A DNA stretch of 64,000 nucleotides, taken from Branchiostoma floridae (lineage: Eukaryota > Chordata > Leptocardii > Amphioxiformes > Branchiostomatidae). The position numbers and the translations under genes are program-made. The DNA is taken from positions 35,004,600 to 35,068,599 of the forward strand of contig NC_049979.1 in the NCBI RefSeq assembly GCF_000003815.2, in the 5' to 3' direction. Under the pieces are notes generated by a model. It was given only the letters and a program-made list of their open reading frames with translations. It searched no databases and was not told where the DNA came from. Positions 37,883-44,213 of this stretch are shown piece after piece (position 1 is the stretch's first letter; every line of letters begins with the position of its first letter).

Positions 37883-40446
37883 CAATGTGTTTAATGCTAC
37901 AGTAAATGCTTTTCACTTCATTAAATCATTGTGATGTAATTTTGTAATGGGAACAAAATAAAGTGTTTGCGATGGTTTTAAGTTTGCGGTAGAGCTATAG
38001 TCAAACACAGTGCAGTAAAGGAGACACAGGTGGTTTCAAGTTTGGCAGTAAAACGGTCATTCATCACAAAAAATGCAAACATGAAACCACAGCAAAAATA
38101 AATGTTACGGACTTACAGTATATCAGGATCTTTTTTACCTCTATGGGTCAGGGTAAAATCTTCATCATGTTTATCACTTTATTTTCATGCACAAAATCTG
38201 AACAATGCATTGACTGGTCAGATTCTATGCTGAGCCGTTCTAATAAAGTAATTGTCTTTAATATCTTATTCTTAGCACACAATGTAACAATAAGGTCACA
38301 GTGGTTTTATGTTCGTGGGTTTTGCAAAAACATTTAGTTTTCTGCTCACCTAACCCCTAAGGCCTTGTTGAAGCACTACATCATACATAGAACCTGTATG
38401 TACTACTGTAAATGCAGAAATATTTGCGGTGGTTTTATGTTCCTTATGACAAAAACCTTAACATATAAGTTGTCATAACTTACATTAAGGTATTAGCCAT
38501 AACCACTTCTGCCTGTACCACAAACTAAAAATCAAAATGTTTTTTGCCCACCTTTCCCCTTTAGCTTGTCTAAGCACTTCATGTACATAAAGTTGCACTT
38601 TATATAGTACATGTATTATCATAATGAGTTAGAGACGACTGTAGTACCCTTGACAAGACACTAGAAGTACTACATCATGAGTACATGTAGGTGGTTTCCG
38701 TTAAATCTATTCTAGGTGCGAGTGTTTTCAAGTTTCAATACTGTACGCTTGGAAGAATCGCAAATATTATTATTAAATTTTCTCCTTACCGTGAAATTGA
38801 ATCATTGCAAACTTAAAACTTACATGCAATCACAACTTACATAATAGAAGACAGCAAAAACTTCTTTCATGTCATGAATCTTAAAAACAGTTTTTGCTGT
38901 TTTCTATTACTTTACTCTTAGAACAACAACAGGAAAACCACAAACAGTGTCTTATTGCAGGATTATGGGTAGCAATGATGAGTGTTCACAGTTGGTAAGA
39001 AGTTCTAAGTACATGTTCTACCAGGTAAAGCAAATATGATGAATGCTAATGTCGGCCATAAAACTACAAGTTGTACAACTATAAACTAGTAAGAGGATTG
39101 CTTTACACATTCAAATTTAATAGGGAAATTGTCAACCTCTGAAGATATCCAAAACACAAGAGGTGAGTAACACAATGACAATCACCTGGCTCAAGGGATT
39201 TGATCCCGAGACTGTCAGCTCATGAACCCAACGCACAAACCACTAGGCTAAAAGATCCAGACCAGTAATAATATTGTTCAGCTTGAACCCCAGGCCACTG
39301 TTACATATTCACACAACTCTTTGTTTGCATCTATTCTTGCGTTGTGAACATCTATTAAAACACACCGTTACATGTTACATATCCAACCTTGACGAACTGA
39401 ACTTTGGATGTTGATTGTTATTAATTATGTCCAGATGATCACAATTTCCCTACTTACAAAAGGAAGCATCTGAAACCAATTTTTTCTTAAAAAATCATTC
39501 TTAGGGAATCATGTTCCCTTGAAGATGAAATATAATTTTGATGAGTAACAATCTTACACAGTCATACCCATGTGTAGTAAGTTCGGTTCTTTCAGAAAGG
39601 AAAAGTAAAGAATGCCCATATTTGGAGTGTAAGGGGTTTTTGGCATGGAGGCGGCTGATGTGATTTCAATCGTCCAACCTCGCACCAATTTCCTCTCCTC
39701 TTCGCCCTCCGATTATGAGATCTTGTAGCTGGTAAATAAATAATTCATAGCGAAGAGTGTAGTCAAGCGAGGACGGTACACGAGAGAAACGGCTGCCCCA
39801 AAAAAACAGTTTTTTAGCGATAGGGAGAGGATATTATATGGGCGGAGTATGCTAATTAGCTTGGTACACATAATTCGTATCACAACACGGAGTATCCGAC
39901 AAGTAATACGGGCGATTTTACTGCCTTAGATTCGTTCGAATCGCACGTATTGAGTGTTGTTAGAAATTGGGGGCCGTTGTGGTGTGCGCATGTGGGTTAG
40001 ATTGAGGAAAAAGTGGCTGTAAAATGGCAGAAATTTTGCGTGGTGTGTCACACTGACAGGAAGCCATGTTCAATTCAACATGGCGGCCGCGTTATACGTA
40101 CTGGACTTAGTGCATCTGTGGACGGATTTAACCCTTTAGTATGAATCCTAGCCGACAGGCAATCATTTCACACCATAGCTAACCCCTTTAGGATCGAAAA
40201 AATGGCTTTTAAGAGCAGATGGGGGTAGTTTCTTACTTGTAATTCTGCGCGTTCAACTTCCCAGTGCGCCCTCTCCATCTCAAAGCGGGCCCACTCATGT
40301 TGGATGAAGTGTAGAATACCCGGTATGGAGTACTTGTTCTGCTGCGATTGCTCGTCTTGGAGAGTCTGTGGTTTGTTGGGAATCATCCCGGGTTGGTTAG
40401 AGCCCGGTGGCACTGCGTGCGGGTTGCCAGTCGAGCCGTCGTCCAT
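2149..40446 (-). CDS. STRN3: Striatin, whole gene (19 coding exons, 787 codons)
   Basis: Striatins are regulatory B''' subunits of PP2A and the scaffold of STRIPAK kinase-phosphatase complexes. Joining 19 GT-AG exons (listed separately) gives an open frame of 2364 nt including the stop; every junction phase agrees. Residues about 48-125 hold the caveolin-binding and coiled-coil segment ([20 protein letters not shown], then [20 protein letters not shown]). [10 protein letters not shown] near 147 is the predicted calmodulin-binding region. Residues 213-407 are acidic linker, and about 460-787 form the WD40 propeller ending in [14 protein letters not shown]. Length matches vertebrate striatins (about 750-800 aa). 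The invertebrate gene should be co-orthologous to STRN, STRN3 and STRN4; the symbol is chosen from the AP4S1 linkage. Several introns are mostly transposon. The start is the first ATG of exon 1, giving an N terminus like that of vertebrate striatins. Confidence 0.96.
2930..3016 (-). CDS. STRN3: Striatin exon 18 (WD40)
   Basis: Encodes [20 protein letters not shown] and NGLYLLSG. Acceptor ggtgcag, donor GTAAGT. Confidence 0.96.
3383..3490 (-). CDS. STRN3: Striatin exon 17 (WD40)
   Basis: Encodes [20 protein letters not shown] then [10 protein letters not shown]. The LINE begins within about 135 bp of its 3' splice acceptor. Confidence 0.96.
3626..4378 (+). CDS. LINE ORF1 protein
   Basis: A 250-residue frame. 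Residues about 1-110 are heptad-rich coiled coil ([20 protein letters not shown] region). The stretch from about 112 ([20 protein letters not shown]) resembles the RRM and C-terminal domain of L1-type ORF1 proteins, which bind element RNA and act as nucleic-acid chaperones. [19 protein letters not shown] fits the RRM core. Start taken at the first ATG of the frame, just before [16 protein letters not shown]. It is followed 169 bp later by ORF2. Confidence 0.85.
   Translation: MSEDDMSTIKDLLEQQQTKYEDLLQRQQSIFQSFIESVMTSTNNRFDNLVREVQELKSSLQFSQHEVDTLKTKLNEANSEITNLKATIDDQAKNPKSLQMPDMEKKMDYLENQSRRNNVVIDGIEDDVKETWADTEVKVRNILTKKLQLDSKTIEIERAHRNGPFRNDSPRPRQVVVKLLRFKDKQMILNRARSNLKNTNIYINEDFSDQVRKRRAELVPKMREARQRGEFAIISYDRLVIRKKTNQEMS
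4548..7668 (+). pseudogene. LINE ORF2 (endonuclease-reverse transcriptase) with one frameshift
   Basis: The first frame (4548 to about 6306) has the APE-type endonuclease: [16 protein letters not shown] and the SDHLPIFYI catalytic signature, then a linker. The continuing reverse transcriptase runs in another frame from about 6307 to 7668, with [34 protein letters not shown] and the FADDTNLF catalytic box, then a thumb and C-terminal region. The homologous frame changes at 6300-6307, so a small indel splits the protein. The polyprotein nicks target DNA and reverse-transcribes element RNA there. With the frameshift this copy should not make intact ORF2 protein. Confidence 0.9.
7891..7904 (+). 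other. LINE 3' UTR hairpin
   Basis: AAGCC-ACGA-GGCTT forms a perfect 5-bp stem with a 4-base loop near the 3' end, followed by pyrimidines. Small 3' stem-loops in this clade can be recognised by the reverse transcriptase. Function here is inferred from position. Confidence 0.5.
9602..10777. repeat. 16-bp perfect inverted repeat inside the 3.4-kb element
   Basis: GGGAGCGACCCTCACG at 9602-9617 is the exact reverse complement of 10762-10777. The similarity does not extend on either side, so it is not clearly a nested transposon end. Confidence 0.7.
9845..9959. repeat. 12-bp inverted repeat, AGTCTGCCCGCC
   Basis: AGTCTGCCCGCC (9845-9856) and GGCGGGCAGACT (9948-9959) could form a stem around a 91-bp loop within the 3.4-kb element. 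Confidence 0.6.
11930..12070 (-). CDS. STRN3: Striatin exon 16 (WD40)
   Basis: Encodes [20 protein letters not shown] then [20 protein letters not shown], a divergent blade matching vertebrate IPTSVDF...VIYDLET. It lies just left of a small hairpin and right of the 3.4-kb hAT-like element. Confidence 0.94.
12283..12311. repeat. Small hairpin
   Basis: AGGTTTGCCT (12283-12292) and AGGCAAACCT (12302-12311) form a perfect 10-bp stem with a 9-base loop in the intron between striatin exons 15 and 16. It lies after a short TA run. Function unknown. Confidence 0.6.
12726..12893 (-). CDS. STRN3: Striatin exon 15 (WD40)
   Basis: Encodes [20 protein letters not shown] then [20 protein letters not shown], the third blade. 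Donor GTCAGT. Confidence 0.96.
13200..13340 (+). mobile_element. SINE fragment
   Basis: Contains the body sequence CCTTGGAAAGGGCACTTTAC, then CATGACTTTCCTGACTCCAT, shared with the copies near 28665, 40705 and (minus) 60700. The tRNA-like head is not preserved. It lies in the intron between striatin exons 14 and 15. Confidence 0.6.
13540..13661 (-). CDS. STRN3: Striatin exon 14 (WD40)
   Basis: Encodes [20 protein letters not shown] then [20 protein letters not shown], the second blade. Confidence 0.96.
14028..14075 (-). CDS. STRN3: Striatin exon 13 (48-bp microexon)
   Basis: Encodes [16 protein letters not shown] with acceptor tttcag and donor GTGAGT. It links blades one and two and matches vertebrate [15 protein letters not shown]. 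Confidence 0.95.
14685..14801 (-). CDS. STRN3: Striatin exon 12 (WD40)
   Basis: Encodes [20 protein letters not shown] then [19 protein letters not shown], the first full WD40 blade, nearly identical to the vertebrate one. Confidence 0.97.
15847..17438. mobile_element. Nested pogo/Tigger-like element with TA target duplication
   Basis: The ends read CAGTGAAACCTGCC at 15847 and GGTTTCACTG ending at 17438, flanked by TA on both sides. Subterminal DNA repeats the theme TATAGGGGCCACCTG. TA duplication and CAGT ends are typical of pogo/Tigger (Tc1/mariner superfamily). No transposase frame is seen. Positions 16250-17035 hold a cassette also found inverted at 23690-24515. A 175-bp relative is at 57207-57381. 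Confidence 0.82.
16250..17035 (+). repeat. Shared cassette, copy A
   Basis: About 790 bp that aligns along its length with the reverse complement of 23690-24515. Examples: CGGCATAATGGCACATGCAG here and CGGCATAATGGTACATGCAG there; GGGGTCAGTGGACGA is identical. It contains two AAnATGGCG boxes (near 16423 and 16900). One short frame, reading GSVDESIF here and GSVDDSTF in copy B, is followed by GTAAAA in both. It may be captured host promoter and first-exon DNA. Confidence 0.7.
18378..18436 (-). CDS. STRN3: Striatin exon 11
   Basis: Encodes [20 protein letters not shown], the conserved entry to the WD40 propeller. Confidence 0.95.
18936..19057 (-). CDS. STRN3: Striatin exon 10
   Basis: Encodes [20 protein letters not shown], matching the vertebrate LGLGDLADLTVTND segment just before the propeller. 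Separated from exon 9 by an intron filled by the 5.9-kb transposon at 19216-25124. Confidence 0.92.
19266..19397. repeat. Left 22-bp subterminal array (six units)
   Basis: Six consecutive 22-bp units begin TTTCGCAG or close variants, for example TTTCGCAGTGCGTTCTGCGA plus AA. Units are partly palindromic (TTTCGCA...TGCGAAA). They are likely transposase-binding sites; this is inferred from location and periodicity. Confidence 0.85.
20350..20511 (+). CDS. Short frame with mitochondrial-presequence-like composition
   Basis: A 53-residue frame starting [20 protein letters not shown], rich in Ala, Arg, Ser and Gln and with no Asp or Glu. Such composition is typical of mitochondrial targeting peptides. 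A possible splice donor GCG|GTAACA lies just before the stop. It is inside the 5.9-kb transposon and most of it is repeated downstream, so it may be a captured first exon. Expression is unproven. Confidence 0.25.
   Translation: MGNAAICAVTMAAAMAAVFRCTSWTGRARLHSRSNQLVTNHSQQRRQKKGGNI
20402..21899. repeat. Tandem duplication, period 579 bp, interrupted by a gap
   Basis: TCTTCAGATGTACGTCTTGG occurs at 20402 and 20981. A third copy of the unit resumes at 21351 after the gap and ends near 21893. The third copy is almost identical to the first. Its left junction (CTCACCACCA joined to GGGCGTGCCC) skips sequence, which suggests misassembly or allele stacking. Confidence 0.85.
21076..21340. other. Assembly gap (265 N)
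   Basis: Run of N inside the tandem duplication in the 5.9-kb transposon. Confidence 1.
22010..23225. repeat. Four diverged tandem exon-like modules
   Basis: Copies at about 22013-22197, 22373-22512, 22684-22843 and 23030-23222 share GACCAGGAGCGGCCG, then GATGTTCC, then AACAGGTAGGT. Three of four keep CAG|GTAGGT, a strong splice-donor match, and each has a ...GACCAG upstream that could act as acceptor. On the plus strand a related frame reads [18 protein letters not shown] and DQERLTSMF. No protein family is recognised; non-coding repeats remain possible. Confidence 0.7.
23690..24515 (-). repeat. Shared cassette, copy B
   Basis: Reverse complement aligns with 16250-17035, including the AAGATGGC box near 24330 and the GATGGCGGCGCTGAC box near 23850. 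Lies in the right half of the 5.9-kb transposon, opposite in orientation to copy A. Confidence 0.7.
24943..25096. repeat. Right 22-bp subterminal array (seven units)
   Basis: Seven consecutive units of exactly 22 bp with the same consensus as the left array, starting TTTCGCAGTGCGTT at 24943. Later units drift to TTTCGGAGTGAGTT. Confidence 0.85.
25563..25700 (-). CDS. STRN3: Striatin exon 9
   Basis: Encodes [20 protein letters not shown] and MPAGGPP, with EPRKE at its end. The donor I chose (GTCTGT) is weak but keeps phase with exon 10. If it is not used, the frame continues about 15 codons and stops, which would truncate the protein before the propeller. Confidence 0.88.
26303..26386 (-). 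CDS. STRN3: Striatin exon 8
   Basis: Encodes [20 protein letters not shown] and RKSKKGAK, the basic stretch that in vertebrates reads LKEQYKKERKGKKGVKR. Acceptor caacag, donor GTAAGT. Confidence 0.93.
26690..26826. mobile_element. Imperfect foldback repeat (MITE-like)
   Basis: GCTAGTTCATGG at 26690 and CCATGAACTAGC ending at 26826 are inverted. Inner parts also pair: TGCATTGTGG with CCACAATGCA, and GTCAAAGTT with AACTTTGAC. No target duplication was fixed. Confidence 0.6.
27006..27256 (-). mobile_element. tRNA-derived SINE-like repeat
   Basis: The minus strand starts with a tRNA-like head (GGCCAAGTGGGTAGGGTGTT, then AACCTCGCAGTTGG). The remainder (GCAGCGCCCATCTCCATTTC on the plus strand) is shared with 57620-57750, so it is a dispersed family. 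Confidence 0.6.
27294..27920. mobile_element. MITE family with GTTGTGTTTCCTGTTTC ends, copy 1
   Basis: Left end GGGAAAAATGTTGTGTTTCC and right end GGAAACACAAC...CCTAGGCCTTA are inverted. The same ends occur at 31332-31727, and inner parts (TATCCTTCATTAGATAGGAC region) are also shared. No clear target duplication. Confidence 0.7.
28018..28168 (-). CDS. STRN3: Striatin exon 7
   Basis: Encodes [20 protein letters not shown] then [20 protein letters not shown], matching the AEFDFLV linker motif of vertebrate striatins. Donor GTAAGG. Confidence 0.92.
28565..28790 (+). mobile_element. tRNA-derived SINE
   Basis: Has a B-box-like CAGTTCGATACCC, then the family body GCCCTTGGGAAAGGCACTTA. Lies in the intron between striatin exons 6 and 7. 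Confidence 0.7.
28857..29067 (-). CDS. STRN3: Striatin exon 6 (acidic linker)
   Basis: Encodes [20 protein letters not shown] then [20 protein letters not shown], a highly acidic linker. Both splice sites fit (ttctacag, GTCAGA) in phase with exons 5 and 7. Confidence 0.9.
29420..29526. mobile_element. Partial hAT-like MITE end
   Basis: Ends in TATTTCGAGCCCTG, the same end type as the element at 35234-35580. The interior is a run of GGGTGCACC-type repeats. The left end is not found. Confidence 0.45.
29879..30049 (-). CDS. STRN3: Striatin exon 5
   Basis: Encodes [20 protein letters not shown] then [10 protein letters not shown]. The first part matches the conserved striatin stretch [16 protein letters not shown]; the second is variable linker. 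Confidence 0.94.
30689..30767 (-). CDS. STRN3: Striatin exon 4 (calmodulin-binding region)
   Basis: Encodes [20 protein letters not shown] and GRQLLRQ. The basic amphipathic stretch around [10 protein letters not shown] is the predicted calmodulin-binding site of striatins. Donor GTGAGT. Confidence 0.93.
31332..31727. mobile_element. MITE family with GTTGTGTTTCCTGTTTC ends, copy 2
   Basis: TTAGGCTTAGGAAAAAAAAT at the left and TTTCCTAGGCCTTA at the right, with GTTGTGTTTCCTGTTTC and its complement just inside. About 396 bp, in the intron between striatin exons 3 and 4. Confidence 0.75.
32072..32420. mobile_element. hAT-like MITE (CAGGGTTCTAGC ends)
   Basis: CAGGGTTCTAGC at 32072 and GCTAGAACCCTG ending at 32420 are inverted ends. 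AAATG flanks both sides, a 5-bp duplication. The interior repeats CACTACGCTAAAAT at least four times. Related by its ends to 55655-56016. Confidence 0.75.
32794..32867 (-). CDS. STRN3: Striatin exon 3
   Basis: Encodes [20 protein letters not shown] and TPPS, the end of the coiled coil, nearly identical to vertebrate striatins. Acceptor cccacag, donor GTCAGT. Confidence 0.95.
33387..33490 (-). CDS. STRN3: Striatin exon 2
   Basis: Encodes [20 protein letters not shown] followed by [15 protein letters not shown], the core coiled coil used for oligomerisation and PP2A binding. Acceptor ttccag, donor GTAAGT. Confidence 0.96.
35234..35580. mobile_element. hAT-like MITE (CAGGGCTCGAAA ends)
   Basis: CAGGGCTCGAAAC at the left and TTTCGAGCCCTA at the right. 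The interior has many CTGCA and GCAGGT motifs, largely inverted. Flanks TCCTC are similar but not an exact duplication. Confidence 0.65.
37721..37975. repeat. Direct duplication around a CA microsatellite
   Basis: The stretch ACACACATCAATGTGTTGAA at about 37725 recurs with changes near 37875, and both continue into CTTTTCACTTCATT and GGGAACAAAAT. A (CA)n run of about 58 bp lies between them (about 37823-37880). Confidence 0.85.
39185..39290 (-). mobile_element. tRNA-like SINE head
   Basis: The minus strand reads TAGCCTAGTGGTTTGTGCG (A-box-like) and GGGATCAAATCC (B-box-like). The spacing suits a tRNA-derived SINE promoter. The cloverleaf is degenerate, so it is not called as a tRNA gene. Confidence 0.5.
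40237..40446 (-). CDS. STRN3: Striatin exon 1 (residues 1-70)
   Basis: Starts at ATG 40446 with [15 protein letters not shown], then [20 protein letters not shown], the caveolin-binding and early coiled-coil segment. The donor GTAAGA follows ELQ in phase 0. It is separated from exon 2 by a 6.7-kb intron. Confidence 0.95.
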
Positions 40447-40476
40447 CTGTGTTCGCAGAGAGAAGAGCTTTTACTC

Positions 40477-40488
40477 GATGGCCGCCAT
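40477..40488. promoter_or_regulatory. YY1-like palindrome near striatin start
   Basis: GATGGCCGCCAT lies 31 bp upstream of the striatin ATG and contains ATGGC/GCCAT in both directions. YY1 sites around transcription starts of housekeeping genes have this core. Binding is inferred. Confidence 0.4.
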
Positions 40489-40654
40489 TACAGGGTGCGA
40501 GGATTCCTCTCGCGGGGCATGCCGGGACGGAAAGTAGTAGAGAGAGGGAGGTGTGAGTAATGTACCGTGGAGGAGAATAACGCAAGATATTGTGTCAAGC
40601 GATCGCGATCTGACAAAATCGCTGAAAGTATATGCCGTAGTCGTATTTTGCCCA

Positions 40655-40910
40655 GAACCTAAAAGTTCCCGGGTTAATATCCTGTCATGTAACCAATCTT
40701 GTACCCTTTGGAAAGGCACATTACTGATACAAGACTTTCCTCATTTCACTCAGGTGAAAATGAGTACCAAGTATCGGTTTTAATAGGGACGTCCACCGGA
40801 TAGGACGTTAAATGGATGTACAGTGATTGAGGAGAGCTATACCTCAAGTACGTTAAAGAACGCGCGCCGTTCTTATCGAAAAGAGCAGGGGTGAACGGAT
40901 CAAAGTTACA
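40655..40910 (+). mobile_element. tRNA-derived SINE, degenerate
   Basis: Has GTTCCCGGGTTAATATCC (B-box-like), CCCTTTGGAAAGGCACATTA, and GACTTTCCTCATTTCACTCA, colinear with the SINEs at 28565 and 60330-60799. It lies just upstream of striatin. Confidence 0.65.
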
Positions 40911-41175
40911 GTATACTGAGGCTACAAAGGCTCCAGCAGGTTGAAGTTGGTATATATAGCCTCAAAAGAAGGAAGAAAAACAAAAGAAGAGACCCCGATC
41001 AGAGTCTCTATCAACAAAGACTCCGACAAGGATGTTAGGAATTTGATAGGTATCAAATTTATTAAATACACCATACATTTCAAGTCAATCCATTTATCTA
41101 AATTGATTGTGAACCCAAATTAAAAAGTTCTGTTTGAATTTACAGATCTAGACTACGATCATTATCTGTGATATC

Positions 41176-41498
41176 TAGGGCTGGGTATCGATAAAGCGTA
41201 CCGGTACAAAACCGGTTTTTCTTATTGGACCGGTCCAGAAAAAACGGACCTGAAAAAATTAGGTAATTTCTACCAAGTTTTACAGCCAATCGTACAGGTG
41301 CAGTTAGCGTTATAGGATTACAAAACGCCAGTGTAAGTCTAGTACTCCACCGAACAGATTTCTTTGTAATGAAATTGACCATTGGTATGAGTCATAATGA
41401 ATCAGGTCCAGGTTCAGGTCCGGACCTGAACCTGGACCTGATCCTCTGGACCTGAACTGGACCTGGACCTGAATTTTCTGCACCGGTACCCAGCCCTA
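41176..41498. mobile_element. hAT MITE, 323 bp, with 8-bp target duplication
   Basis: TAGGGCTGGGTATCG and GGTACCCAGCCCTA are inverted ends. GTGATATC flanks both sides exactly (41168-41175, 41499-41506). The right half repeats GGACCTGAACCTGGACC. Confidence 0.9.
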
Positions 41499-42221
41499 GT
41501 GATATCTATACCGGCAGAATTTGCAATCTCTACCCTGACATTCAACGTTATACGAGAATGTGAGTAAACACCAGAAGTCCCTTTTTTAGGTGATATGAAT
41601 CATTGTTATACATCTTGAGGCATATCGTGCGTAGGTCAGTGCAAAGGAATTTCTTGTTTAAAGAAATCATAGTCCAATGATACCATACATATTGTCAGTG
41701 GAATTGAATTGAAAAGCACATTCCCTGTCTTCGGCTCTTATCGTCTCGGGAGACGGTCGACAGCTCAGTACAAATGTAACAAATGCATGCTTTTAAGATA
41801 TTATTTTGATTACACAAAATAATGATTATGATCGTGGATTTAAAAAAAGATACCAATAGGTTTGTTGTCACTGAGACGTTCGGCGACTTTGGGAAATACT
41901 CGTAAGAAGTTTGATTATGAACCCCATAGCCACTTGCTTTGGTACAGCAGTAGAACTTCCAGTAATGGTAGCTCGAGAAGTGACATTGGTTTGGGTTCTA
42001 GAGGCTAATTTCTTGGACCTGTACATGCAGGCTAAGTTAATTCTCAAGTTTTGTTGGAAACTTTGACATTGGACCACTGAAGACAAGATAAATTAATTTC
42101 AATGGTTGTGAGTGACTTGGGTGAAACTTTATTTGCATTGCTCATGAGGACATATGTTCAATGACAGGTCGGAACTTCCGAAGTTGATACACACGTGACT
42201 TGGGTGACTATCAATTGGCCT

Positions 42222-42275
42222 GAGTACTATCCTCCGTCACGGTGACCGCTGGCTCAATCCTTTCGCTTGCTAACC
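42222..42275 (+). repeat. Dispersed repeat fragment, copy 1
   Basis: CCTGAGTACTATCCTC, GTGACCGCTGG and TCAATCCTTT are shared with 44266-44320. The element type is not identified. Confidence 0.65.
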
Positions 42276-42979
42276 ACAGAGCAAGGGAAAGCCTGAGGCT
42301 GATGATTATGCAGATCATCAGAACATAATTTGTATTATCAATGAGGATTTTACCGAAATGGTAATCTCATACTTGTGACTTACGTAGGTTATATAAAGGT
42401 GAATATCGTTAGACATTACAGAATTATGTCTAGAAGGAGGTATAGCACTTGATTTGCAACATACTAGTAACAAGAAATTTTAGAGGAGGAAATAATGAAC
42501 AATTATTATCATTAGAACATTGTTTCATTGGTATTTTTAATAATGTTCATCATTAGATACCAATGACGCGCGCGCCATGCGATTGGCTTGCTCGGAGTTA
42601 GCGGTTTTTTAGACTGATTGCTCTATAAACCTGAATCGTTCGCGGTGATTAAACTCTGAATAGTGGAATCTCCTGTTCTCTCCTTCAGTTCCATGATACA
42701 ACTAACGAGAAATAAATGAAGGATGGGGATAGCCTCCAACGCTAGTTAATCCGTTGGATAACACGTAAAGTATCCATTAAAAAACGGGGATTAAGGCTGC
42801 TAAAACGTCAAATGTAACATCAGAAAATCACAAACTTGAGACACTAGACCCTACATTTTGTTAACTTCCTGGTCGACTTGTCTATTCCAATTCTTCTTTT
42901 TTTCCCCGCGACATGTGGAAGTCTGGCAGAAGCTACTCGAGACTGTGGGGGCGCCTTTTCCCAGGGTACCGTAAACCTA

Positions 42980-42987
42980 TGACGTCA
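42980..42987. promoter_or_regulatory. CRE palindrome TGACGTCA
   Basis: A perfect CREB/ATF consensus in a CpG-containing stretch, followed by GTGCGTGCGCAAG, which resembles an NRF1 site. It could mark the AP4S1 promoter about 1.1 kb upstream of the ATG exon; this is inference. Confidence 0.35.
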
Positions 42988-43820
42988 TGAAATGGCAGTG
43001 CGTGCGCAAGGAGGTCAAAGGTTACAAATACAAGACCTGGTGGAGGAAAGTCTGATGTGTGTGTGTGGTCGGTCACTGCACTGGACAGGTATGGTATATT
43101 TGCAGTTGTCGGGCGTTTGTAGAGCTTTGAGTTAATCAGGAAGTTAGACCTGACTTTAAATTTGATGCCACAGGGCGTCCAATTCTGCATGCAGTCACTA
43201 TGCTATAAAACGAGCTTCGAGTAAACTAAACGTTCCTTGACTTCCTCTCCGGTTTTGGCAAGGCAATGAGCTTCAATTTTTAATACCTTGCCACACTGGG
43301 ATAGTTTCAGTAAACATTATTCGGAGAGAGCTACAAAGGCATTGATATCATCTTATTATACATGCAGTGTTTCAATACTGGCGTGCGCGCGTCCTTTAGC
43401 TTTGCCGCTTTGTTTATTTATTGGCATCCCTTTTGGGGTTGGCGGAAAAAGACGTCCGGTCTGCTGAATGAAAAACTGGTCCTCCAACTAAACCTTTTCC
43501 GCATCTTTCCGAATTCTACATCTAGCTTGCATCTTATGTCAGATTTCAACAATGTTGATTGTGCCTTGCTCTGACACATGAGTAAAAGGCAACAAATTTG
43601 ATTTTTTTTAACCTTTGAATGATTTCCCACCCTTGAAGACAGCCAGTAGGTACCCAAAGGGCAATGAGGCTGTACTTAACTATCTCCCCTTCTTCTGTTA
43701 CATGTCAGTATGTCTACTGGTTGTCATTTTGTTGTTATTCTATTTTTTATGTTGTCATTTGACCCAACATGAGTTTTGTGGATGATTCAAATGTTTGGAT
43801 GTATTATTAATGATATTGTA

Positions 43821-43949
43821 AAGATACGCCAAAAATAGTTACTCAAGCAACTGGATATGGTTTTGAAACAGTCAGTTTCCATTCAAACTGTCAACCGACC
43901 GTTTCAAAACCATATCCAGTTGCTTGAGTAACTATTTTTGGCGAATCTT
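43821..43949. mobile_element. Foldback MITE with 49-bp arms
   Basis: The arms at 43821-43869 and 43901-43949 are reverse complements with one mismatch (CAACTGGATATGGTTTTGAA within the left arm). Related sequence is at 56078-56200 and 58055-58205, each next to a CATCCAG...AATAAGATA motif. Confidence 0.85.
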
Positions 43950-44078
43950 ATCACCTGGATGTCTAACCTACATTGACGTATTATAAAGATCATGTATATG
44001 CCAGTGCTGCACGTCATTATTAATTTGCACATTTCAGAGAAGACATGCAACATTAACCAAATTTTCTCTGTTTCAGTC

Positions 44079-44213
44079 ATGTTGAAATTCATCCTGCTGG
44101 TAAACAAGCAGGGCCAGACGCGCCTGGCACAGTACTATGAACACCCTGAACACGATCGTGTGTCTGTGGAGAGGGACATCATCAGGAAGTGTCTGGCCAG
44201 GGAAGATAATCAG
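44079..44213 (+). CDS. AP4S1: AP4S1 coding exon 1
   Basis: 45 codons from [13 protein letters not shown] to REDNQ. Splice acceptor tttcag ends at 44076, two bases before the ATG; donor GTGAGA starts at 44214. Confidence 0.95.

Larger units (their letters stand above)
33491..40236. other. Striatin intron 1, no further gene seen
   Basis: A 6.7-kb intron. It holds a hAT-like MITE (35234-35580), a CA microsatellite with flanking duplication (37721-37975), a tRNA-like SINE head (39185-39290) and otherwise AT-rich unassigned sequence. A near-palindrome ending in CAACATGGCGGCC lies at about 40062-40087. Confidence 0.7.
40911..44076. other. Intergenic region between divergent striatin and AP4S1
   Basis: No coding exon is recognised. 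Contents: hAT MITE at 41176-41498, a repeat fragment at 42222-42275, a CRE palindrome at 42980 and a foldback at 43821-43949. The AP4S1 5' UTR exon must lie somewhere here or upstream, because its ATG exon follows a splice acceptor. Confidence 0.6.

Noticed and set aside
39185..39290. Candidate tRNA gene on the minus strand
   Set aside because: The cloverleaf arms do not pair well; a degenerate SINE head explains it better.
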